DNA of 64,000 nt from an uncultured Haemophilus sp. (GCA_905205995.1 CAJLFU010000003.1:13457-77456), one strand, 5' to 3'; counted from the stretch's first letter, positions 9,474 through 17,831 are shown. Notes: a model not told the origin generated them from the letters alone. Numbers and translations are program-made.

Positions 9474-10346
9474 ATGAAAAGTATTCTTAAATTTTTATTA
9501 TTTTTCGGAGTTTCTATTAATACATATGCTCAGAATATTCAGCTTTGTACCGATACAGATGTGAAAACTGATGCTGAGTACATACCAAAAGGAAGTGAGA
9601 TTCCTGTTTACATAAAACCAAGCGATAAGAGCGAGAAAGTCATTAATGAAACACTCAGTAAAGCTATAAATGAAATTTCTTATATTGAATTTAGCAATGA
9701 ATATGTTGTGAGAGAATTATGCCATACTCCTAATCACTCTTGGTCTTTAGTTAAAGCTGTATCCCCTTCCTATTTATCTGACTCTCATGTTGGCTGGATT
9801 AAAAGCTCATTTTTAAAAGAAGCTAAATTCGATGAAAAAGGATTTAGAATTATTGAAGAAGAAGATGTTAATTGGAATGATATAACAAAGCCTTATAAGA
9901 AATTAATAACAGCAGAACTTAATAAAATTCATAGAGAAAATGCTAACTGTAAAAAAATCGATCCTGCAGTATTAGATGTCTCATCAACCAAGGGAACTAA
10001 AAGCAATCCTGTATTCTATGTTACTTGCGGAGAAGGATTATCGTCATTTAATGTATTTTTTTCTTTAGATGATATGAATTCTGGGAAATCGCAATCAATA
10101 GAATACATTTCTCAACAAAAAGCTATTCTACTATGTGAAAAAGATGTAGAACGTAGATTTTCTAAACAAAAATTAGTTAATTTTTCTAAATTTTTAGATG
10201 TATCTTACCTTCAACACCCTAACGGAAGAGTTAGTTTAATTTCTAGTATAACTTTAAAAAATTCTCATGGAGAAAAAGATAAGTACTCTATTAAATGTTT
10301 ATTTGAAAAAAATAATTTATTAGAAACAGTTATTAATAAAATGTAA
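9474..10346 (+). CDS. Secreted protein of unknown function, possible SH3-like N-terminal domain
   Basis: The 290-residue protein has an N-terminal signal peptide (basic start, hydrophobic stretch to about residue 17, cleavage probably after TYA at 19), so it is likely periplasmic or secreted. Residues 35-120 contain VYIKPSDKSEKV and end in HVGWIKSSFLK, a layout like bacterial SH3 domains (early Pro-Ser turn, late GWI). Mature-region cysteines could form disulphides. I do not recognise the C-terminal half. The coding sequence is clearly more A+T-rich than aspS upstream and nudB downstream, and it starts the accessory segment. It is a single gene between two terminators, probably an acquired orphan. 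Confidence 0.6.
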   Translation: MKSILKFLLFFGVSINTYAQNIQLCTDTDVKTDAEYIPKGSEIPVYIKPSDKSEKVINETLSKAINEISYIEFSNEYVVRELCHTPNHSWSLVKAVSPSYLSDSHVGWIKSSFLKEAKFDEKGFRIIEEEDVNWNDITKPYKKLITAELNKIHRENANCKKIDPAVLDVSSTKGTKSNPVFYVTCGEGLSSFNVFFSLDDMNSGKSQSIEYISQQKAILLCEKDVERRFSKQKLVNFSKFLDVSYLQHPNGRVSLISSITLKNSHGEKDKYSIKCLFEKNNLLETVINKM

Positions 10347-10352
10347 ATAAAA

Positions 10353-10379
10353 AATGCTGGAATATTCCAGCATTTTTAT
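10353..10379 (+). terminator. Terminator after the secreted-protein gene
   Basis: AATGCTGGAAT and ATTCCAGCATT (10353-10374) form a perfect palindrome followed by TTTATT. Confidence 0.75.
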
Positions 10380-10442
10380 TACCCAATAATTGAGAATTTA
10401 TCAAACACTTTATCTTCAAAATAATTGTAAGCTTGCAAAATT

Positions 10443-10499
10443 TTTTGCATAGTTTTGCAAATTATTTTGCATAGCTAATCTCCAAAGCCCTATGCAAAA
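10443..10499. repeat. Cluster of TTTTGCATAG / CTATGCAAAA sites
   Basis: TTTTGCATAG occurs at 10443-10452 and 10465-10474, and its inverse CTATGCAAAA at 10490-10499. Weaker TTGCAAAA/TTTTGCAA units sit at about 10434 and 10454. A further CCTATGCAAAA lies at 11363-11373 beyond the prophage remnant. They could be phage operator sites or a recombination boundary. Neither is proven. Confidence 0.5.
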
Positions 10500-10510
10500 T
10501 AAGCCACAAA

Positions 10511-10544
10511 AAAAACCTCTTTAAATCGACTTTAAAGAGGGTTT
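10511..10544 (-). terminator. Terminator of the methylase remnant
   Basis: Stem CCTCTTTAAA / TTTAAAGAGG (10516-10540) with a long T run on the minus strand (A run 10508-10513 on plus). It lies just below the methylase stop codon, so the gene end is original. Confidence 0.7.
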
Positions 10545-10548
10545 AAAT

Positions 10549-10830
10549 TTAGAACTTATAAATCATATTATCCTCATAAACCCCATCTTTGAAGATTGAT
10601 GTCTTCACCACAATTCGCTCGTAATTCTCAAACGCTTGCCAGTTATCGGTTTTACATTCCTGCATATAGTCCAAATAACGGATAAATTCACTTTTTGTGC
10701 TACTGAAGAAAATATAAGGAGGCTTGGTTAGATTGATTAGGCGTAAAAAATCAATCAAATCAAAGTAAGTGGCTTGCTTGTAGCTCTCTTGGCGAGTGCA
10801 TAAGTAAGGCGGGTCAAGCAATAAAACAAC
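10549..10830 (-). pseudogene. Dam-type DNA adenine methylase, C-terminal fragment
   Basis: About 94 codons remain. They carry LLLDPPYL, the DPPY catalytic motif IV of N6-adenine methyltransferases, followed by sequence resembling the C-terminal part of phage/Dam-type enzymes (ATYFDLIDFL, then KPPYIFFSSTKSEF). A full Dam is about 270 residues, so the SAM-binding N-terminus is missing. No ATG starts this frame near the break; only a TTG at 10821 lies inside the motif. Upstream the frame runs into the oppositely oriented repressor fragment, so a deletion joined the two. It is not expected to be active. Confidence 0.8.
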
Positions 10831-11290
10831 GACAGAAAAACCGACAGGAAGCCTTGTCAGCCGTGCGTTTGAGAGAATGCAAGAGTTACTAGATGAGGGC
10901 GTGAGTATGGTGGACTGTTATAGCTCTATCAACGTTTCAGCAGGCTTTGGCAGCTTTAATGAAGGGGCAACAGAAGCCGACGGGCAAGAGCCTTATTCAG
11001 ATAGCCTATTATGCAGTTTAGGCGTAAAAGCGGAAAAATGTGCCGTATTTTGGGCAAACGGCAATTCTATGCTACCCACCATCAACGATGGAGACCAGAT
11101 GTTGGTAGATTTAAGCCGCAAAGAAATTCAAGGCGACCGCATTTACCTTGTTCAAAACGGCGAAAGCATGTGGGTAAAACGTGTGAAAATGGAATGGGAC
11201 GGCATTTCGCTTATCAGCGATAACAAAGAAAAGTACCCGCCAATTAGCATTACAGGCAAAGATGCCCAGCATTTACAGATTATCGGGTAA
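10826..11290 (+). pseudogene. Phage S24-family repressor, C-terminal peptidase-like domain fragment
   Basis: The frame is open from just after the junction (TTTEKPTGSLVSRAFERM) to TAA at 11288. It contains the S24/LexA-type self-cleavage domain: catalytic Ser in NGNSMLPTINDGD and the Lys of MWVKRVK about 35-40 residues later. The N-terminal helix-turn-helix DNA-binding domain of a CI-like repressor is missing. The ATG at 10877 could start a 137-residue truncated product, but there is no clear Shine-Dalgarno. It lies head-on to the methylase fragment, and together they mark a degraded prophage. Confidence 0.8.
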
Positions 11291-11621
11291 GTGGTGCATA
11301 TTGGGCATAGCCTGATTTAAAATTTTAAAATCCTTTTAAAAACCATTTAAAACCTTCTCAAACCTATGCAAAAAATAGTGCAAAATTGACCGCACTTTCT
11401 TTTTATTGAAAAAATTTTATTCACTTAAAGCTGCCAGTTTTGTGGTATGAATACTAGGAAAATTTATTTGTTTTAGAGCTATATTCTGAAAATTTTAAAT
11501 AATTAGATTTTTACTCTTTTATTCTTCTTTAAATGGAACTTTATTTACTTTACTCAAGGATAAAATTCTATTATAAATAAGGCCTTTTTCAGTTTATGGT
11601 CAATTTATAAGAGAACATTTT
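11291..11621. other. A+T-rich spacer right of the prophage remnant
   Basis: No convincing gene is seen in these 331 bases. The left part carries four to five spaced TTTAAAA/AAAACC-like units (about 11320-11358), then CCTATGCAAAA (11363-11373) and an uptake signal (11388-11399). The right part should hold the promoter of the NRAMP-like gene; TATTATAAAT near 11569 is a possible -10. Confidence 0.5.
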
Positions 11622-12890
11622 ATGAGTGAAGTTTCAACTCCAGTAGAAAAATCAACATGGGCGAGTAAATTCTCTGCCTTAGGTCCCGGAATCGTCATGG
11701 CATCAGCAGCTGTTGGTGGTTCGCATATTATTGCATCTACCCAAGCTGGTGCGATCTATGGTTGGGAATTAGTGAGCATTGTCATTCTTGCTAACTTATT
11801 TAAATATCCTTTCTTCCGTTTCGGTGTTCAATATACCCTAGATACCGGTAATACGTTGTTAGAAGGTTACCGTCAAAAAGGGAAGTTCTACCTTTGGTTA
11901 TTCCTTGCTTTAAACGTTTTTGCCACAGTAATTAATACTGCTGCAGTGGGATTATTAACGGCAGCAATTTTAACGTTTATTACACCAATTCCACTTCCAA
12001 TGCCTGTATTAAGCTCATTAGTGATTCTTGTGACAACTGGCATTTTATTGTTGGGGAAATACCGTTTATTAGATAGTTTATCGAAAATCATCATGATTGC
12101 TTTAACGGTGACAACCGTGAGCGCTGTCGTGATTGCTTTTATGCGTAATGGTATCAATGGCGTAGCCGCACCTGATTTTGTAGCGCCTTCTCCATGGGAA
12201 TTAAGCAAGTTAGCGTTTTTAGTGGCATTAATGGGCTGGATGCCTGCACCAATTGAAATTTCTGCTGTTAACTCTATGTGGGTGGTGGCAAAACGTCGTC
12301 TAACGAAAGTATCTTATGAAGATGGTTTATTTGACTTCAACGTGGGTTACATCGGCACAGCCATTTTAGCCGTTGTCTTCTTAGCGCTTGGCGCATTGGT
12401 ACAATATGGTTCTCCTGAAACCGTAGAGATGGTTGGTGGAAAATATATCGCACAGCTTATTAATATGTATGCAAGTACTATCGGTGAATGGTCTCGCTTA
12501 TTAATTGCCGTAATTGCATTTATGTGTATGTTTGGTACAACAATTACAGTAATTGATGGTTACTCTCGTACCAATGTTGAATCTTTGCGTATCTTATTCG
12601 GTAAACAAGAAAGCTCTGTGAGAATTCTTAATATCGGTATGATTTTTGCGGCATTGTCTGGTTTAGCGATTATTTTCTACTTTAATAATGCAGTAGGCCC
12701 AATGCTGAAATTCGCGATGATTGCTTCATTTGTTTCTGCACCAATCTTTGCTTGGTTGAATTTATCTCTGACTAAGCACGCGAAACACAGTGTAAAAGGC
12801 GGATTGTTGTGGTTATCCCTTATCGGTTTATTCTACTTAACTGCCTTTGCAGGCTTGTTTATCGCCCAACAAGCTGGCTGGTTAAACTAA
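11622..12890 (+). CDS. NRAMP-family transporter with altered metal-site motifs
   Basis: The 422-residue inner-membrane protein has about 11 predicted spans and resembles NRAMP-related divalent metal transporters. TM1 reads ALGPGIVMASAAVGGSHI where classical Mn/Fe NRAMPs have a DPGN motif, and the TM6 region reads MGWMPAPIEIS where they have MPH. Asp/Asn of TM1 and the His of TM6 are therefore absent, so classical Mn2+/Fe2+ chemistry is doubtful; a divergent NRAMP subgroup is more likely. It is monocistronic and ends in a terminator built from two inverted uptake signals. I recall no copy at this site in H. influenzae. Confidence 0.75.
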   Translation: MSEVSTPVEKSTWASKFSALGPGIVMASAAVGGSHIIASTQAGAIYGWELVSIVILANLFKYPFFRFGVQYTLDTGNTLLEGYRQKGKFYLWLFLALNVFATVINTAAVGLLTAAILTFITPIPLPMPVLSSLVILVTTGILLLGKYRLLDSLSKIIMIALTVTTVSAVVIAFMRNGINGVAAPDFVAPSPWELSKLAFLVALMGWMPAPIEISAVNSMWVVAKRRLTKVSYEDGLFDFNVGYIGTAILAVVFLALGALVQYGSPETVEMVGGKYIAQLINMYASTIGEWSRLLIAVIAFMCMFGTTITVIDGYSRTNVESLRILFGKQESSVRILNIGMIFAALSGLAIIFYFNNAVGPMLKFAMIASFVSAPIFAWLNLSLTKHAKHSVKGGLLWLSLIGLFYLTAFAGLFIAQQAGWLN

Positions 12891-12903
12891 AATAATTGAG
12901 ATA

Positions 12904-12942
12904 ATTGCCGCACTTTAGTTTTAAAGTGCGGTAATTTTTTTG
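12904..12942 (+). terminator. Terminator formed by paired uptake signals
   Basis: CCGCACTTTA and TAAAGTGCGG form the stem (with flanking ATT/AAT), followed by seven T. Confidence 0.85.
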
Positions 12943-12991
12943 AAAGTTTTTAGCAGAAAAGGTATGATGCTGCCCATTCTCAATTATGTAG

Positions 12992-13450
12992 ATGACGAGC
13001 TTGAAATATAAAAATAATCAATCGGTTCTCGTGGTAATTTATGCGGAAAGCACGCATCGTGTTCTTATGCTTCAGCGCCAAGATGATCTCACCTTTTGGC
13101 AATCCGTTACGGGGACATTGGAAACCAACGAAACACCAAGAGAAACAGCAATTCGAGAAGTTTGGGAAGAAGTTGGATTAAAAATAGAAGAAAATTCAAC
13201 CGCACTTTTTGATTGTAAAGAGAGTATAGAATTTGAAATTTTCCCGCATTTCCGCTATAAATACGCACCGAATGTGACTCACTGTCATGAACATTGGTTT
13301 TTATTGGCAGTTGAGCAGGAGTTTAAACCGATATTAAGTGAGCATTTGGCGTATCAATGGGTTTCACCAGAACATGCGATCCAAATGACGAAATCGCCGA
13401 ATAATGCCGAGGCCATCAAAAAATATTTGATGAACGGCTTGCCTCTATAG
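12992..13450 (+). CDS. nudB: Dihydroneopterin triphosphate diphosphatase (Nudix)
   Basis: The 152-residue Nudix hydrolase removes pyrophosphate from dihydroneopterin triphosphate early in folate synthesis. The Nudix box is complete: GTLETNETPRETAIREVWEEVGL with G, E, REVWEE and G in place (about residues 40-62). It starts MTSLKYKNNQSVLVVIY like NudB proteins. The ATG has no evident Shine-Dalgarno. It lies 49 bases upstream of yebC, the order I recall from H. influenzae, and may share its transcript. Confidence 0.9.
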   Translation: MTSLKYKNNQSVLVVIYAESTHRVLMLQRQDDLTFWQSVTGTLETNETPRETAIREVWEEVGLKIEENSTALFDCKESIEFEIFPHFRYKYAPNVTHCHEHWFLLAVEQEFKPILSEHLAYQWVSPEHAIQMTKSPNNAEAIKKYLMNGLPL

Positions 13451-13499
13451 AAAAGAGGATTTAATTTAAAAACGTTTTTAAGATAAGAAGGAAAACAAC

Positions 13500-14240
13500 A
13501 TGGCAGGTCATAGTAAGTGGGCAAATATTAAACACCGTAAAGCAGCACAAGATGCGCAACGCGGTAAAATTTTTACAAAATTAATTCGTGAATTAGTCAC
13601 TGCTGCAAAAATTGGTGGCGGTGATGTCAGTGCGAACCCGCGTTTACGTGCGGCAGTAGATAAAGCCTTATCGAGCAACATGACTCGCGACACCATTAAC
13701 CGTGCGATTGAACGCGGTGTGGGTGGTGGTGATGACACCAATATGGAAACAAGAATTTACGAAGGTTATGGTCCGGGTGGAACTGCTGTGATGGTTGAGT
13801 GTCTAAGTGACAACGCAAACCGAACCATCTCACAGGTTCGCCCAAGTTTTACTAAATGTGGTGGTAACTTAGGGACAGAAGGTTCTGTGGGCTACTTATT
13901 CAGCAAAAAAGGCTTGATTTTAATTAGCCAAGGTGAAGAAGATGCGTTAATGGAGGCGGCAATTGAAGCCGGTGCAGATGATGTTCAACCACAAGATGAT
14001 GGTTCATTCGAAATCTATACTGCGTGGGAAGATTTAGGTTCTGTGCGCGATGCAATCGAAGCAGCAGGGTTTAAAATTGATAATGCAGAAGTGACAATGA
14101 TTCCATCAACAACAGTTGATCTTGATCTTGAAACTGCGCCTAAATTGTTGCGTTTAATTGACATGTTAGAAGACTGTGACGATGTACAAAACGTATATCA
14201 TAACGGTGAAATTAGTGATGAAGTTGCAGCTCAGCTGTAA
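13500..14240 (+). CDS. yebC: YebC/PmpR-family protein
   Basis: The 246-residue, three-domain cytoplasmic protein begins [19 protein letters not shown], the hallmark of the TACO1/YebC family. Members have been described as DNA-binding regulators and, more recently, as ribosome-associated factors easing translation of difficult proline-rich stretches. Length and start match E. coli YebC (246). A GAAGGAAAAC ribosome site precedes ATG. It sits upstream of the Holliday-junction genes as in many gamma-proteobacteria, though a lipoprotein gene and a terminator separate it from ruvC here. Confidence 0.95.
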   Translation: MAGHSKWANIKHRKAAQDAQRGKIFTKLIRELVTAAKIGGGDVSANPRLRAAVDKALSSNMTRDTINRAIERGVGGGDDTNMETRIYEGYGPGGTAVMVECLSDNANRTISQVRPSFTKCGGNLGTEGSVGYLFSKKGLILISQGEEDALMEAAIEAGADDVQPQDDGSFEIYTAWEDLGSVRDAIEAAGFKIDNAEVTMIPSTTVDLDLETAPKLLRLIDMLEDCDDVQNVYHNGEISDEVAAQL

Positions 14241-14257
14241 TTTTAAGGAGATTTATA

Positions 14258-14692
14258 ATGAAATTATCTAAAGTATTACCAGCAATGGCCGCTCTTGTTG
14301 TTTTATCTGCGTGTGCAAGCGATGCACCAAAAATGGAAAACAAAGCGGAACAAATGGCAACCCCTACTGTAACGGATAAAACAGTAGTCTATACTTGTAA
14401 CAAGAAAACTGTAACTGCAGTTTATCAATTCGAAAACCAAGAGCCAACAGCGGCAATGGTTATGGTAGGCAATAAAGTTGTTGCGAAAGATTTCGCTCGT
14501 GATGCAGCTCAAAAAGACTTCACTTCATTTACTTCAGGCAAATATGTTTGGAACGTAGATAGTGGTTTAACTTTAGATAAATTTGATTCTGTTGTGCCAG
14601 TAAATCTTTTAATTAAAGGCAAAAAAGCAGACAAAATTGTTGTGAAAAACTGTGATGTAGATGCAAAAGCAACTGCAAAAGCAAACCAATAA
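14258..14692 (+). CDS. Small lipoprotein, possible MliC-like fold
   Basis: The 144-residue protein has a type II signal peptide with lipobox LSAC (Cys19), then a Ser/Asp start (SDAP) suggesting outer-membrane sorting. The mature part has YTCNKKTVTAVYQF near residue 45 and a late Cys in VVKNCDVD, which could form a disulphide. The YxC...VxF layout is like MliC-type lysozyme-inhibitor or adhesin-complex folds, but this is only a resemblance. It starts 17 bases after yebC with an AAGGAG site and is followed by a strong terminator, so it is co-transcribed with yebC rather than ruv. Confidence 0.75.
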   Translation: MKLSKVLPAMAALVVLSACASDAPKMENKAEQMATPTVTDKTVVYTCNKKTVTAVYQFENQEPTAAMVMVGNKVVAKDFARDAAQKDFTSFTSGKYVWNVDSGLTLDKFDSVVPVNLLIKGKKADKIVVKNCDVDAKATAKANQ

Positions 14693-14702
14693 TTAACGCT
14701 AA

Positions 14703-14734
14703 AAACGGCCGGCATTGACCGGCCGTTTATTTTT
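14703..14734 (+). terminator. Strong terminator before ruvC
   Basis: AAACGGCCGG (14703-14712) pairs with CCGGCCGTTT (14719-14728), loop CATTGA, followed by ATTTTT. It ends 8 bases before the ruvC ATG, so ruvC needs readthrough or a promoter inside this region. Confidence 0.85.
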
Positions 14735-14742
14735 GAGAATTT

Positions 14743-15315
14743 ATGAGTATTATTTTAGGCATTGACCCAGGTTCTCGTGTAACGGGTTATGGTGTGATTA
14801 GACAAAATGGTCGCCATTTAGAATATCTCGGCAGTGGAGCAATCCGCACACAGGTAGAAGATTTACCTACACGCTTAAAACGAATTTATGCTGGCGTGAC
14901 AGAAATCATCACACAATTTCAGCCTGATATGTTTGCCATTGAACAAGTGTTTATGGCTAAAAATGCGGATTCAGCTTTAAAACTGGGGCAAGCACGTGGT
15001 ACGGCGATTGTGGCAGCCGTGAACCATGATTTACCTGTGTTTGAATATGCCGCTCGTTTGGTGAAACAGACTGTCGTTGGGATTGGTTCTGCAGATAAAG
15101 TTCAAGTACAAGATATGGTGACACGAATTTTGAAGCTCTCAGATAAACCTCAGGCAGATGCGGCAGATGCTTTGGCCATTGCGATTACCCATGCCCATAC
15201 CATTCAACATTCCTTGCATATTGCTAGCTCGGTCAAAACGACAGAAACACACGAAAAAATGACCGCACTTTTAAAAACAAGGTACAGTCGAGGTCGATTT
15301 AGATTAAAAATTTAA
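14743..15315 (+). CDS. ruvC: Holliday-junction resolvase RuvC
   Basis: The 190-residue RNase H-fold endonuclease cuts Holliday junctions in concert with RuvAB. Visible are [11 protein letters not shown] with catalytic Asp8, [22 protein letters not shown] with the acidic residue and junction-contact loop, and [14 protein letters not shown] with the C-terminal Asp pair. The C-terminus is about 17 residues longer than the E. coli protein (173), with a basic tail ([11 protein letters not shown]) and an uptake signal in between. ruvA follows after 58 bases. Confidence 0.96.
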   Translation: MSIILGIDPGSRVTGYGVIRQNGRHLEYLGSGAIRTQVEDLPTRLKRIYAGVTEIITQFQPDMFAIEQVFMAKNADSALKLGQARGTAIVAAVNHDLPVFEYAARLVKQTVVGIGSADKVQVQDMVTRILKLSDKPQADAADALAIAITHAHTIQHSLHIASSVKTTETHEKMTALLKTRYSRGRFRLKI

Positions 15316-15341
15316 CTGGATTAATATCCAGTTTTATTTTA
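15314..15341 (+). terminator. Weak terminator between ruvC and ruvA
   Basis: AACTGGAT pairs with ATCCAGTT around TAAT (15314-15333), followed by TTATTTTATT. It overlaps the ruvC stop codon and may lower ruvAB readthrough. Confidence 0.5.
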
Positions 15342-15373
15342 TTCTATGCAAAAATTTTTTACATGGAAATCTT

Positions 15374-15985
15374 ATGATCGGTCGTTTAAAAGGCATCTTA
15401 TTAGAAAAACAACCTCCTGAAATTTTGCTTGATGTACAAGGCGTCGGTTACGAATTATTGTTACCAATGACCAGTTTTTATGACTTACCTGAAATCGGGC
15501 AAGAAACTACTTTATTTACCCATCTTGTTGTGCGTGAAGATGCTCATCTTCTTTTTGGATTCGCCCAAAAAACTGACCGCACTTTATTCCGTGAATTAAT
15601 TAAAACCAATGGTGTTGGCCCTAAATTAGCACTTGCGATTTTGTCTGCAATGTCAGTAGAGCAGTTTGCTTACGCTATTGAGCGAGAAGAACTGTCGAAA
15701 TTAGTTAAAATTCCTGGTGTGGGCAAGAAAACAGCTGAACGATTATTAGTAGAGTTGAAAGGGAAGTTTAAAGATGTTCGCCAAAGTGATTTCTTTGTGG
15801 AGAGCAAACATATTCCTTCAACTTCAGAATTGCGCCAAGCTGAGAGCTCAGCAGATGAAGCGGTTGCTGCATTGGTTGCGCTAGGTTATAAACCAACCGA
15901 CGCTGAAAAAATGGTGAAAAAAGTGGCCAAAGCCGATTTAAGCAGTGAGCAATTAATTCGCGAAGCCTTAAAAGCCGCATTATAA
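15374..15985 (+). CDS. ruvA: Holliday-junction recognition protein RuvA
   Basis: The 203-residue protein binds the four-way junction as a tetramer and loads RuvB. It has the N-terminal OB domain starting [21 protein letters not shown], two helix-hairpin-helix motifs ([13 protein letters not shown] and [19 protein letters not shown], about residues 78-130), an acidic/polar linker, and the RuvB-binding C-terminal domain ([19 protein letters not shown]). It lies 13 bases upstream of ruvB in the same operon. Confidence 0.97.
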   Translation: MIGRLKGILLEKQPPEILLDVQGVGYELLLPMTSFYDLPEIGQETTLFTHLVVREDAHLLFGFAQKTDRTLFRELIKTNGVGPKLALAILSAMSVEQFAYAIEREELSKLVKIPGVGKKTAERLLVELKGKFKDVRQSDFFVESKHIPSTSELRQAESSADEAVAALVALGYKPTDAEKMVKKVAKADLSSEQLIREALKAAL

Positions 15986-15998
15986 AGATTAAACAGAT

Positions 15999-17006
15999 AT
16001 GATCGAAGCAGATAGAATTATTAGCAGTCAGGCAAAGATGGATGAAGATGTCATCGATCGTGCGATTCGTCCAAAGCTTTTAACGGACTATGTGGGACAG
16101 CCACAAGTACGAGAGCAGATGGATATTTTCATTAAGGCGGCAAAATTGCGTCAAGATGCCTTAGATCATCTTTTGATCTTCGGTCCTCCAGGTTTAGGAA
16201 AAACGACGCTAGCTAATATTGTGGCAAATGAAATGGGTGTGAATATTCGCACCACATCAGGTCCTGTGCTTGAAAAAGCCGGCGATTTGGCAGCAATGCT
16301 GACAAATCTTGAACCGCATGATGTATTATTTATTGATGAAATTCACCGTCTTTCCCCTGCGATTGAAGAAGTGCTTTATCCGGCAATGGAAGATTACCAA
16401 CTAGATATTATGATCGGTGAAGGCCCTGCTGCGCGTTCGATTAAATTAGATTTGCCGCCTTTCACATTAATTGGTGCAACGACTCGAGCGGGTTCTTTAA
16501 CTTCGCCACTACGTGATCGTTTTGGTATTGTTCAACGTTTAGAATTTTATTCCGTTGAAGATTTAACTTCTATTGTGACAAGAAGTGCCTCTTGCTTAAA
16601 TCTGGAATTAGAAGATAAAGCCGCTTTTGAAGTGGCGCGTCGTTCACGTGGCACCCCTCGCATTGCAAACCGTTTATTGCGTCGCGTTCGAGATTTTGCT
16701 GATGTGCGTAATGATGGCATTATATCGGCAGACATTGCGAAACAAGCGCTTTCAATGTTAGATGTAGATGATGCGGGCTTTGATTACTTAGATAGAAAAT
16801 TGCTTACCGCAGTGATTGAACGTTTTGATGGTGGACCAGTTGGACTAGATAACTTGGCAGCGGCAATAGGTGAAGAACGAGACACTATTGAGGATGTTTT
16901 AGAGCCTTACTTGATTCAACAAGGATTTTTACAGCGAACCCCTCGAGGCCGAATTGCGACTTCGTTAACTTATCGACACTTCGGACTTCAGAAGCCGTCA
17001 GAATAA
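15999..17006 (+). CDS. ruvB: Holliday-junction branch-migration ATPase RuvB
   Basis: The 335-residue AAA+ motor drives branch migration with RuvA. The Walker [12 protein letters not shown] (about residues 62-72), Walker [11 protein letters not shown], sensor [18 protein letters not shown], and the winged-helix C-terminus ending with RTPRGRIAT are all intact. Length is near E. coli RuvB (336). It is the last gene of ruvCAB, followed by a perfect-palindrome terminator. Confidence 0.98.
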   Translation: MIEADRIISSQAKMDEDVIDRAIRPKLLTDYVGQPQVREQMDIFIKAAKLRQDALDHLLIFGPPGLGKTTLANIVANEMGVNIRTTSGPVLEKAGDLAAMLTNLEPHDVLFIDEIHRLSPAIEEVLYPAMEDYQLDIMIGEGPAARSIKLDLPPFTLIGATTRAGSLTSPLRDRFGIVQRLEFYSVEDLTSIVTRSASCLNLELEDKAAFEVARRSRGTPRIANRLLRRVRDFADVRNDGIISADIAKQALSMLDVDDAGFDYLDRKLLTAVIERFDGGPVGLDNLAAAIGEERDTIEDVLEPYLIQQGFLQRTPRGRIATSLTYRHFGLQKPSE

Positions 17007-17015
17007 GAGATAGAA

Positions 17016-17050
17016 AAAAGGACATATTGATATCAATATGTCCTTTCTTT
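17016..17050. terminator. Bidirectional terminator after ruvB
   Basis: AAAGGACATATTGA/TATCAATATGTCCTTT (17017-17046) is a perfect 30-base palindrome with T runs on both strands. It also ends the convergent gene at 17062-17373. Confidence 0.8.
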
Positions 17051-17061
17051 TTGAAACCTGC

Positions 17062-17373
17062 TTAGTTAGTTCCTTCAGTATAGCTCTTCATGCTATTTAA
17101 TCTTGCTAAACCCACATCACAGCTTTTTTGTTGAGTCGCTAATTCCATTTCAAGAATTTGCTGTTTGCTTTGATTAAGTTTACTTTTGATTTTACCTACT
17201 TGAGTGTGAGTGCCGGGCTGTTTTTCTGCTTGAGCAATCAAATTTTCTGTTTCTTTAAATAACTGTGTACATTGTTGTGGAAGAGCAGCTTTATTTTCTG
17301 TAAGAGGTGCTGCGGTAGCAGATAATGTCATAGAACCGAAAAGTGCGGTCAAAATTACGCAAATTTTTTTCAT
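17062..17373 (-). CDS. Small periplasmic helical protein (DUF5339-like)
   Basis: The 103-residue protein has a signal peptide (MKKICVILTALFGSMTLSATA, cleavage about residue 21-22). The mature 80 residues are helical, with two cysteines (QQCTQLF and KSCDVGL) that could pair, spaced as in DUF5339 proteins common in Pasteurellaceae. No enzyme motif is visible and the function is unknown. It is monocistronic and convergent with ruvB. Family assignment is from memory of similar sequences. Confidence 0.6.
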   Translation of the reverse strand: MKKICVILTALFGSMTLSATAAPLTENKAALPQQCTQLFKETENLIAQAEKQPGTHTQVGKIKSKLNQSKQQILEMELATQQKSCDVGLARLNSMKSYTEGTN

Positions 17374-17831
17374 TGTAAATCCCTACAAATCTCTTCAAAT
17401 ATTATTAGGCTAAAAAATAGCAAAATCTTGCAGCCCTGTCTAGTGGTTATTTTGTCCATTTTTTTTAAATAAAGTTTCCTTGTGATAGATAAATTTTTCC
17501 ATTTTGAGCAAAAAATACAGAATTTGATGTGGATCAATTTTGTCATTGTTATGCAAAATAGGGTATTTTGTAACTTATATCAAAAAATGTGATCAAGATA
17601 ACGGTTTTTTCTGTTTTTTATCCTCATAAATAGTAGTAGAATAGGGCAAATTTTTGAATATTTAGATTGTAATCGGTTACTGTATTCTGTTTTGAGAATA
17701 GAAAAGGCAATTATTACGTAAATAATTCAATATTTCTTAACAATTTCTGTTGAGTAGTTTGGGGTGATTATTTGGGGTTATCCTTGGTAATCATAAAGTG
17801 AAAATCTTGTAGATTTATACAAGGAGTTGAG
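17374..17831. other. Long regulatory spacer upstream of cydAB
   Basis: These 458 A+T-rich bases separate the divergent small periplasmic gene and cydA. Apart from the FNR box I see TGTGATCAAG at about 17588 (a possible second FNR/CRP half site) and several TTTTTGA/TCAAAAA-like stretches. I see no ORF or confident RNA gene. Confidence 0.5.
17524..17537. promoter_or_regulatory. FNR box upstream of cydA
   Basis: TTGATGTGGATCAA matches the FNR consensus TTGATNNNNATCAA exactly. Its position about 295 bases before the cydA ATG suggests oxygen-dependent control of the bd oxidase, probably at a distal promoter. Confidence 0.7.

Noticed and set aside
10877..11290. An intact small regulator starting at ATG 10877
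   Set aside because: Only the S24 peptidase-like domain is present. The homologous-looking frame extends upstream of the ATG and the DNA-binding domain is missing, so it is better called a fragment.
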